Part shown: positions 1 through 5,453 of the stretch, piece by piece
Layout: each line of letters starts with the position of its first letter
How positions within the stretch are numbered: position 1 is the first letter of the stretch
Assembly: GCA_021825225.1 (NCBI GenBank)
Contig: JAKAIH010000200.1
Span: 1-5,708 of the forward strand
DNA from: Pseudomonadota bacterium
Lineage (GTDB): Bacteria; Pseudomonadota; Gammaproteobacteria; Burkholderiales; SG8-39
DNA length: 5,708 nt
Direction of reading: 5' to 3'
Notes under the pieces: model-generated
Database searches by the model: none
What the model was told of the DNA's origin: nothing
Seen by the model: the letters and a program-made list of their open reading frames with translations, nothing else
Translations under genes and position numbers: made by a program

Positions 1-2444
1 ACACTGTTGCTGCCCAGCGGCGTGAAATACGTAGCAGGGGTGGTCGCCGTCGAGAGATCGGTGGTGGTAATCACACCACCCAGATAGCGGCCCATGCGGA
101 TTCCATTGACCGTGTCATTGTAGTTCGCGTCCGGTGTGCTTCCTCCCGAAAATGAGACAGTCGCTGCCGTCAGCGGCGACGTCGGAAGCCCGCCCGGTGA
201 GCCGGTGTAGGGCACCGGGGCATTGCTGGTGTAGGAGGGCGGCCCCGAGGTGCCGCGTTCGCTCAGCTTGTAGTCCGAGTTTTGCATCCGCACCAGATTC
301 CCCGCCGAATCGAACAGGTAGTTCTGCGCGTTGCTTACGGCGGCCGTGGACAGACTGTAATTCGCGTTGTAAGTCGTCGTTCCGACCTTCAACGGCAGCA
401 CGACCTGTTGGCGGTAGGTGCCGCCTCCTCCTGTGACCGGAACTGCCGTGGCGCCGGCCGTTGGCGCAGCGGCAGTGCTCAGCACCGCGGCTCCACTAAT
501 GAAATCCGCGAATGGCTGGGTCGCTGCAGTGGTAGAGGTCGGGATCGCGGTAAAGCCGTAACTCAAACCGATGCCGGTGCCGACCGCGCCGCTGCTCGTA
601 CCGCCTGAAGCCGAGGCCAGGAAACCACCGCCGATGCTGCCGATGTAGCCACCGGCCGCGCAATCGGCGCCGCTGCAGCTGACCGTGTTATTGGGGTTGG
701 TACTCACAGGAACGCCGGCTACCACTGGCGCGACCGCAGCTGCGCCGAAGCCGCCTTTTTGAATCGGTACTTTGTTCGCGGATGCGGTCAGGCTCAGGTT
801 GCGCGTGCTCGGGTTCGCCGGATCGCTGGAACTGAACGACAGGTTCAGGTTCGAATCCACCGTCTGTGCAGAAAAATTCGCGCTCAGCGTGGCGCTGTTG
901 AGCGTGCCCACATTGCCGAAGCCATCGGTCGGATGGGTCGCCGCGGCAAGTACGTAGCTCGCACTACCCACCAGTTGCTGCACATTGTTGATGGTCGTTC
1001 CCGCAAGGTTGCCTGGAGTAAGCCCGATCAGCCAATGTGCGCTGGCGGCACCCAGCGAATCGGAAAACGGCGCCATCGGGCTGGTCGTCGCGAGGTCGGT
1101 GACGGCGATCTGGCCGCCGGACCAGCGGCCCATGTAATAGCTGCCGTTCGGATCGCTGAACGCATCGGCGGCAGTACCGCCCGTGAATTTGAGGTCTGCG
1201 TTTGCCACGGACACCGGCGCCTGGGAACTCAGGCCGTAGCGCAGATATGGCGACTGCAGGATTTCCGCGAGGCTATTGTCGCTCAGGACGAAATTCGAAT
1301 TGGCTGCATTGGATGCGCCCGTCGGCGAACTCAGCGAAACGAGCTCAACACCGCCGCTGACCGGCACTGCGCCGAGCACACCGTAGTGGTAGTTGCTCGT
1401 GGCAACGACTGGATTGCTGATCACCGGGCCCGCCGCTACCGGCGTCGTCGTTCCGCTTGCAGTCGTCGTCGTCTGCGTCGTGGTATTCAGGGTTGCGCCG
1501 CTCGCACCGGTCGCGGTTATCGCGACCACAGGCGCGACCACTGTCGGGGCAGTGGCGATCGGAGCTACCGCAGGCGCCGTAGTGACGGTACTCGTCGGGT
1601 CGACTACCGCGGTGCTCCGCGTCGCCGCGGATGCCTCGGCTGCTTGTTCCGTGGCAGGAGCCGTAGCGGTAGCCTCGGCGGCCTTCTCCCCCGGCGCTGC
1701 CGCTTTCTGTTCCTCGCCAGCCTTCGCCGGTGCGGCCGCTGCGTTTTCCTTCTTGCCTTCGTCCTTCGCTTCTTCCTTGGCTTTCTGCGGCCCGGGCGCC
1801 GGAGTCGGTTTGTAGAACGGCGGTATCCGCGGCAGGATCACGGGCGCCGCCTTGGTCACTGGGGCGAAACCAACCTGATTGCGCTGGATATCGACGCTGC
1901 CAGCATCGGTACGGATGAACGCCACCCCGACGTTGACCTTGTCGTAGGTGCCGGGCGGGGCAATGGCAGGCTGTCCAGGCGCCGGCGGCAGGATCACCAT
2001 GGGTTCATGGTCGGTACCGCGAATGCCGATCGTGGCAGTCTCGGTCCTGATCATGTAATTCTGCTTGTTGGTGTGACCGATGATGCCGGTGATGGTGCGA
2101 AAACCTCCCTGCAGCAGCGAAATGACCGCGCTTTCCTTTCCATCCGCCTTGCCGCTGTAACGGTAATTGTCGAAGCTCAGATTGGAGTTGGGACGCACCG
2201 CTATGAACCCGCCGTCCACCATTTTGATCTGTGCCGAGGCACCGGCTGCTGTGACTATCCTGTCACCCTCGTTGATTTCTGCGCCTTTCACCAGTGCCCG
2301 CGTCTCGCCGGTCTTGGTGATCAGTTTGACGTCGCCGATAACGAATTGCACATTGCCGGCTGCACCGAAGGCGGCGCCGGCAAAGGATGCAAGCAGCAGC
2401 AGAACGGGAAGGGCCTTTAGCGGATTTTTCCAGGAAAATTGCAT
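1..2444 (-). CDS. Secreted FecR-domain protein with repeated beta-rich modules (3' end beyond left edge)
   Basis: The minus frame from ATG at 2444 is open for 814 codons to base 1, with no stop in the window, so the C-terminus is missing. The start is supported by AAGGTG six bases upstream. Residues 1-28 are a Sec signal peptide (K6, K10, an LLLLAS core, cleavage near AFGA-A) with no lipobox cysteine. Residues about 30-165 are a FecR domain, including the family motif TIGIRGTD at 138-145. Residues 212-282 are a Lys/Glu/Ala/Pro-rich linker, followed by a Thr/Val/Ala-rich stretch to about 350 with a poly-Thr tract at 320-335. From 351 on the chain is Gly/Ser/Asn-rich and strand-like, in two related modules (351-632 and about 645 onward). 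It lies 21 bases behind the TPR/barrel gene, so co-transcription is likely. There is no anti-sigma N-domain or transmembrane helix, so an iron-signalling role should not be assumed. The FecR assignment is firm; the surface or secreted role is inferred. Confidence 0.88.
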   Translation of the reverse strand, partial: MQFSWKNPLKALPVLLLLASFAGAAFGAAGNVQFVIGDVKLITKTGETRALVKGAEINEGDRIVTAAGASAQIKMVDGGFIAVRPNSNLSFDNYRYSGKADGKESAVISLLQGGFRTITGIIGHTNKQNYMIRTETATIGIRGTDHEPMVILPPAPGQPAIAPPGTYDKVNVGVAFIRTDAGSVDIQRNQVGFAPVTKAAPVILPRIPPFYKPTPAPGPQKAKEEAKDEGKKENAAAAPAKAGEEQKAAAPGEKAAEATATAPATEQAAEASAATRSTAVVDPTSTVTTAPAVAPIATAPTVVAPVVAITATGASGATLNTTTQTTTTASGTTTPVAAGPVISNPVVATSNYHYGVLGAVPVSGGVELVSLSSPTGASNAANSNFVLSDNSLAEILQSPYLRYGLSSQAPVSVANADLKFTGGTAADAFSDPNGSYYMGRWSGGQIAVTDLATTSPMAPFSDSLGAASAHWLIGLTPGNLAGTTINNVQQLVGSASYVLAAATHPTDGFGNVGTLNSATLSANFSAQTVDSNLNLSFSSSDPANPSTRNLSLTASANKVPIQKGGFGAAAVAPVVAGVPVSTNPNNTVSCSGADCAAGGYIGSIGGGFLASASGGTSSGAVGTGIGLSYGFTAIPTSTTAATQPFADFISGAAVLSTAAAPTAGATAVPVTGGGGTYRQQVVLPLKVGTTTYNANYSLSTAAVSNAQNYLFDSAGNLVRMQNSDYKLSERGTSGPPSYTSNAPVPYTGSPGGLPTSPLTAATVSFSGGSTPDANYNDTVNGIRMGRYLGGVITTTDLSTATTPATYFTPLGSNS

Positions 2445-2450
2445 GGCATT

Positions 2451-2457
2451 CACCTTC
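2451..2457 (-). promoter_or_regulatory. Ribosome binding site of the FecR-domain gene
   Basis: Read on the minus strand the bases are GAAGGTG, ending six bases before the ATG at 2444. This decides the start: another ATG at 2449 overlaps the spacer but is in a different frame and has poorer spacing. The site sits in the 21-base gap after the stop codon of the upstream gene, which fits translation from a shared transcript. Confidence 0.7.
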
Positions 2458-2465
2458 TGCAAGAA

Positions 2466-3818
2466 TTATTTGAAGTCGCGACGGACCGTGATTGAAACGT
2501 CGGTACGGTCAAACTTGTAAATGACGATATTGGAGTCGTTGCGCATGTATGTGATTTGCGGCCGCAACGTCCAGGCCTTTTCGAAATGCCAATTGAGGCC
2601 GAGATTGGCGTCGTACTGCTTGTCGTCGCGAATCACCGATTCGGTGGGAGAACTGAATGCCGCGTTGGCAATCTGGTATTTGCCAAACTGCGCACCGAGT
2701 CCGGCGAACAATTCAGCCTTCTGGTTGAGCTGCACCTGTCCGCCCAGGCGCAGACCGATGAAGCGCTTGCCGCCATCAGCGCGCAGCGGGGCCCGCTCAT
2801 CCCCGGTGAACAGGCTCGCCATGGCCAAAGCCTTGCCGTCATTGATGAGGTGCAGCCAGTTGGCGCCGTAGGTGGATTGGTCGAAGTTGTTGACGCTGAT
2901 CGTCGGCTCGAAACGGAAGTTCGCGTACTGCCCGAACAGGCTTAGCTGGTTGGCGGGATTGAGCAGACGGCGCCATTCAGCGTTGACACCGTTGGTATCG
3001 CGATTGGTCTTCCCGTCAAGCTCATACCTGCCGGCGATGATACCCAAACGAAGGACGCCGGGGCCTTCGCCCATCGCGAGGCCGGCCCGCAGATCGAGGC
3101 TGGTGGAGTCGAACTGGTCCTGGGTCATGTTGCTGCGGCTGCGTGCGTCCGCGCCGGCGTAAACGCCCAACTCGGGTGTGATCTGGTGGCTGACCTCGCC
3201 GCCGAACGCGTATGCAAGATAATCGTCGGGGGCCTTAACGCCAGTCGGGTTCAGGGTAAAAATCAAATTGCCCAGGGCCGGCACCGCTATTTGGCTTTGG
3301 CTGGTCGCGAAATTGACGTTGCTATCATGGCCGATGCCAGCCTCGAAATAACCCGTTCCCTTGGTCTTCTTGGCGTTTTCCTGCTTCTCGATCGCTGCCA
3401 GGTAGTTGTTTACGGTCGCCTTGGCCGCCGCAGGGGGATTCTGCGTAAGCACGGTTTCGAATTCGGTTTTGGCACGGGTGAAGTCGCCCAATTGAAAGTA
3501 TGCGCGCCCCATGTCTATGCGCGCGCCGGCAAAATTTGGATCTGTCGCGAGTACGCGCTCGAATGCGAGTGTTGCCTTGTCCGGCTTGCCGCTGTCCAGC
3601 GCAGCTATGCCCAGGAGGTAGTCGTAGCGGATATTGCCGGATTGCTGAAACTCAAACGGTTCCAGCAGGGAATAGGCCTCGGCGGCCTTGCCTTGCTTCA
3701 TCAAGGCATCCGCCTTATCCAGGTCGGGATCAGCGGCAAATGCGCAATTTCCCATCATCCACAAACCGAAGCCCAGAGCGAGCAGCGTCCGCTTGACCGA
3801 AAATGAATTCGTTATCAA
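2466..3818 (-). CDS. Slam-like outer-membrane protein: TPR domain plus C-terminal beta-barrel
   Basis: This is probably 450 residues from a TTG start at 3818. Residues 1-28 are a signal peptide (K9-R10, hydrophobic core, cleavage near AFA-AD). C25 does not sit in a lipobox (MGNC). Residues about 34-130 hold two clear TPR units (about 64-97 and 98-130) and a preceding half unit; 131-154 is a Lys-rich linker. Residues 155-450 are a beta-barrel: it opens with FEAGIGHDSNVN, continues with alternating amphipathic strands, and ends in DVSITVRRDF, an outer-membrane-type terminus. An N-terminal TPR domain with a barrel of about 290 residues is the layout of the Slam/DUF560 family, which moves TbpB-like cargo across the outer membrane. 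The next gene encodes a large secreted protein, so this may be its translocator. The frame extends upstream to an ATG at 3938, but that start would bury the signal peptide about 50 residues in. A general TPR/porin-like protein is the alternative. Confidence 0.82.
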   Translation of the reverse strand: MITNSFSVKRTLLALGFGLWMMGNCAFAADPDLDKADALMKQGKAAEAYSLLEPFEFQQSGNIRYDYLLGIAALDSGKPDKATLAFERVLATDPNFAGARIDMGRAYFQLGDFTRAKTEFETVLTQNPPAAAKATVNNYLAAIEKQENAKKTKGTGYFEAGIGHDSNVNFATSQSQIAVPALGNLIFTLNPTGVKAPDDYLAYAFGGEVSHQITPELGVYAGADARSRSNMTQDQFDSTSLDLRAGLAMGEGPGVLRLGIIAGRYELDGKTNRDTNGVNAEWRRLLNPANQLSLFGQYANFRFEPTISVNNFDQSTYGANWLHLINDGKALAMASLFTGDERAPLRADGGKRFIGLRLGGQVQLNQKAELFAGLGAQFGKYQIANAAFSSPTESVIRDDKQYDANLGLNWHFEKAWTLRPQITYMRNDSNIVIYKFDRTDVSITVRRDFK

Positions 3819-3832
3819 TTTCTTACTCCCAG
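3818..3832 (-). promoter_or_regulatory. Ribosome binding site and TTG start of the TPR/barrel gene
   Basis: The minus strand reads GGGAGTAAGAAATTG: a GGGAG Shine-Dalgarno core seven bases before an in-frame TTG. A normal signal peptide follows directly from this TTG. No ATG or GTG lies in frame between it and the distant ATG at 3938, and the first downstream in-frame ATG codons fall inside the signal peptide core. This makes TTG the best start. Confidence 0.6.
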
Positions 3833-3853
3833 AGCGTGATCTTGAACGGCTTG

Positions 3854-3883
3854 AGTAAACCCGATTTTCCAGGGCTGCGACAA
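3854..3883 (-). promoter_or_regulatory. Weak candidate sigma-70 promoter of the TPR/barrel-FecR unit
   Basis: On the minus strand, TTGTCG (3878-3883) and TTTACT (3854-3859) are separated by 18 bases, and each matches four of six consensus positions. Initiation about seven bases on would give a leader of roughly 30 bases before the TTG at 3818 and would exclude the far-upstream ATG. Matches this weak occur by chance, so this is only a candidate. Confidence 0.22.
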
Positions 3884-3995
3884 CGCGCCGGGCGGGAACA
3901 GCGAAGCCGGCTTGTGTGCGCGTGTGACTTGATTGCATTTTTAGCTTTTGCCGCAGCTGTGCTTATTGCGCTATTTCATTGCAATCTAGCATATT

Positions 3996-4032
3996 TAATC
4001 ATGCGGGTAAATTCTAATCATGCGGGTAAATT
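3996..4032. repeat. Perfect 18-bp direct repeat, 19-bp period
   Basis: TAATCATGCGGGTAAATT occurs at 3996-4013 and again at 4015-4032, separated by a single C at 4014. The two copies are identical and are not part of any gene I can support. They lie in an AT-rich gap, about 180 bases upstream of the start of the minus-strand TPR/barrel gene and 50 bases upstream of tRNA-Leu. They could be a tandem regulator site or a small local duplication; the sequence alone does not decide. Confidence 0.8.
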
Positions 4033-4042
4033 ATTGATGGCT

Positions 4043-4071
4043 TTCAAGTTGGTGCGGTCCTCCAGTATCAT
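4043..4071 (+). promoter_or_regulatory. Candidate promoter of tRNA-Leu
   Basis: TATCAT at 4066-4071 matches five of six bases of the -10 consensus. A poor -35 element, TTCAAG at 4043-4048, lies 17 bases upstream. Initiation would fall around 4078, giving a leader of only a few bases before the mature tRNA 5' end at 4082. The stretch after the -10 (TCGCCTG) is GC-richer, as is common for stable-RNA promoters. Confidence 0.35.
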
Positions 4072-4081
4072 TCGCCTGTTC

Positions 4082-4171
4082 GCCAGGGTGGTGAAATTGG
4101 TATACACAGCGGGCTTAAAACCCGCCGCCGCTAATACCGGCATGCCGGTTCGATTCCGGTCCCTGGCACCA
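4082..4171 (+). tRNA. tRNA-Leu (anticodon UAA)
   Basis: This is a complete class II tRNA. The acceptor stem GCCAGGG (4082-4088) pairs with CCCTGGC (4161-4167), followed by discriminator A4168 and an encoded CCA (4169-4171). The anticodon stem GCGGG/CCCGC (4109-4113 and 4121-4125) closes the seven-base loop CTTAAAA, with anticodon TAA at 4116-4118. The long variable arm has a GCCG/CGGC stem (4127-4130 and 4138-4141). The T arm has loop TTCGATT (4149-4155). Anticodon UAA with a long variable arm identifies a leucine tRNA reading UUA and, by wobble, UUG. It lies between the TPR/barrel gene and the DUF1178 gene. No convincing intrinsic terminator follows it. Confidence 0.97.
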
Positions 4172-4287
4172 TCGCTTATCGCTAATTCCAGGGCGTAGAT
4201 GCGCGAATTTGCCGCCCAGGGCACGATAGGGCTTTAGTTTCCGAGTTTTGTCACGATATAGGCTAAAATGGATTCGGAAATGCACGC

Positions 4288-4719
4288 ATGATCGTATTCG
4301 ACCTTATCTGCAGGGATCATCACCGCTTCGAAGGCTGGTTCGCCTCGGGCGAGGATTTTTCTTCGCAGCAAAATCGTAGCCTGCTTAGTTGCCCTGTATG
4401 CGGCAGCGTGCATGTAGAAAAGCTTCCGGCCGCCAAGATAAGAAAGCAATCGACGGAGCCTGTGGAATCCGCACCAAGCAGCGCCGTTGCACCCGCGCGT
4501 AGCGACAAGGCTGATATCTCTCGCGTTCTAGATTACATCCTGACCCACACCGAAGACGTGGGAAAAACTTTTGCCGATGAGGCGCGCAAAATCCATTACG
4601 ACGAAGCGCCCCGGCGCAACATACGTGGAGTAGCCAGCCGCGACGAAACGGAAGATCTGCGTGAGGAAGGGATCCCGGTATTTTCCCTGCCGATTCCGCC
4701 ACAGGATCAATGGAATTAG
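4288..4719 (+). CDS. DUF1178 family protein
   Basis: This 143-residue protein has the usual length and both conserved ends of the DUF1178 family. The N-terminus reads MIVFDLICRDHHRFEGWF, then SSEDF-like SGEDF at 20-24. A CPVCG motif at 35-39 with C8 and H11/H12 could form a zinc-ribbon-like site. After a variable middle (about 50-75), the C-terminus carries the family's conserved block around RGVASRDETEDLREEGIPV, ending in a Pro-rich tail. It has no signal peptide or membrane segment, so it is probably cytoplasmic. The family's function is not established; metal binding is inferred from the cysteines. The start is fixed by the conserved MIV(F/Y)DL opening, although the upstream GGAAA is a weak ribosome site. 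It follows tRNA-Leu by 116 bases and converges on the ankyrin gene. Confidence 0.93.
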   Translation: MIVFDLICRDHHRFEGWFASGEDFSSQQNRSLLSCPVCGSVHVEKLPAAKIRKQSTEPVESAPSSAVAPARSDKADISRVLDYILTHTEDVGKTFADEARKIHYDEAPRRNIRGVASRDETEDLREEGIPVFSLPIPPQDQWN

Positions 4720-4797
4720 GTAGCTTTGGTCTTGGATGATAGTGCGCATATGTGTATTATGTTAAATATATGTAGCGAGTCTATTCAAATAATTAGC

Positions 4798-5439
4798 CTA
4801 TTCCTTCGCCCCCGCCTGCTTTAGCAGGTTCGCGATGTCGGTATTCCCCGCTTTCAGAGCCCATTGAAGCGCAGTCGCGCCGGACTCGCTTTTGATATTC
4901 GGATCCGCCACTTCCCAGAGCAACAGCTTCACCGTATCGAAATGGCCCTCGCGAGCTGCCATCATCAGTGCCGAAACGCCGCTAGGTGCGACCGCATCGA
5001 TGTCCGCTCCTTTTTCAAGCAGGTATTTGACTATTTCGGTTTTACCGCGCCAGGCGGCGTAAATCAACGGATTCCAGCCTGTCAGATTGATTCTGGCCCC
5101 GCGCTCGATCAATAGCTTTACCAGCTCGAGGTCGCCCTTGGCCGCTGCCAGCATCAGCACGGTCTCACCGTATTGATTTCTGGCGTCAACTTTGGCGTTC
5201 AATTGCAGCAGGCGCTTGGCCAAGTCGGTATGGTTTTCCTGGACGGCGATCATGAGCAGGGTATTCGCGCCGGAATCGGTCGTGTTCACGTCCATGCCGC
5301 GCGCAAGCAAGGCCTCGGCAACAGGACGGTCGTCCAGTTTGATCGCCGCGAGCAAGTCTTCGTAGGATCCAGCCAGAGCGCTCGATGCCGTAGTGAGAAT
5401 AATCACTATATACAATAATCGCAATAGCATACGAAACAT
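4798..5439 (-). CDS. Exported ankyrin-repeat protein
   Basis: This 213-residue protein has a signal peptide at 1-23 (R3, R7, core LLYIVIILTT, cleavage at ALA-G), so it is probably periplasmic. The rest is six ankyrin units: 25-56 (degenerate cap), 57-90, 91-122, 123-153, 154-186 and 187-213 (short C-terminal cap). Consensus pieces are visible, such as LMLAAAKGDLELVKLLIERGA and LLEKGADIDA. Unit 4 lacks the usual G-x-T-PL opening and has WNPLIYAA instead; unit 5 has WEVADPN where a Gly usually precedes AD. Ankyrin stacks mediate protein-protein contacts, and no enzymatic domain is present. The gene begins 14 bases after the TatD-family stop and is probably co-transcribed. A Shine-Dalgarno site is not evident before ATG 5439 or before the in-frame ATG at codon 4, so translational coupling is possible. 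The partner is unknown. Confidence 0.93.
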   Translation of the reverse strand: MFRMLLRLLYIVIILTTASSALAGSYEDLLAAIKLDDRPVAEALLARGMDVNTTDSGANTLLMIAVQENHTDLAKRLLQLNAKVDARNQYGETVLMLAAAKGDLELVKLLIERGARINLTGWNPLIYAAWRGKTEIVKYLLEKGADIDAVAPSGVSALMMAAREGHFDTVKLLLWEVADPNIKSESGATALQWALKAGNTDIANLLKQAGAKE

Positions 5440-5453
5440 TATTAAAGTTATAT

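Noticed and set aside
759..2420. Plus-strand open frame of 553 codons, and several shorter plus-strand frames between 134 and 2520
   Set aside because: They lie opposite the FecR-domain gene. The products are Arg/Gly/Cys-rich with no recognisable domain, while the minus strand gives a signal peptide, a FecR domain and repeated modules without a stop. They are shadows of a GC-rich gene.
3186..3806. Plus-strand open frame of 206 codons, and neighbouring plus-strand frames between 2521 and 3796
   Set aside because: They are antisense to the TPR/barrel gene, whose minus-strand product has a coherent signal peptide, TPR and barrel. No domain or convincing ribosome site supports them.
4018..4224. 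Minus-strand frame containing ARDRNRTGMPVLAAAGFKP, and the plus-strand frame 3803-4198
   Set aside because: Both read through the tRNA-Leu gene. The RDRNRTG-type peptide is a familiar artefact of translating tRNA antisense strands.
4188..4240. Hairpins after tRNA-Leu (GGGCG/CGCCC at 4191-4217; GCCC/GGGC at 4214-4232 followed by TTTAGTTT) as terminators
   Set aside because: The first has a 17-base loop and no T run. The second has only four pairs and an interrupted T tract. Both are too weak to call.
4234..4269. Promoter for the DUF1178 gene (TTAGTT, TTGTCA, TATAGG, TAAAAT elements)
   Set aside because: No pair combines a good -35, a good -10 and proper spacing. The best-looking TTGTCA and TAAAAT are only 10 bases apart.
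4234..4749. Several minus-strand frames opposite the DUF1178 gene
   Set aside because: The plus-strand frame is a full-length match to a known family with conserved ends; the opposite frames have no recognisable features.
4720..4797. AT-rich gap between the convergent DUF1178 and ankyrin genes as a bidirectional terminator
   Set aside because: Only short imperfect inverted repeats around CATAT and ATATG are present, with no stable GC stem and T run.
4815..4828. CCTGC-TTTA-GCAGG hairpin as a terminator
   Set aside because: It lies within the last codons of the ankyrin gene and has no T run on either strand, so it is not an intrinsic terminator.
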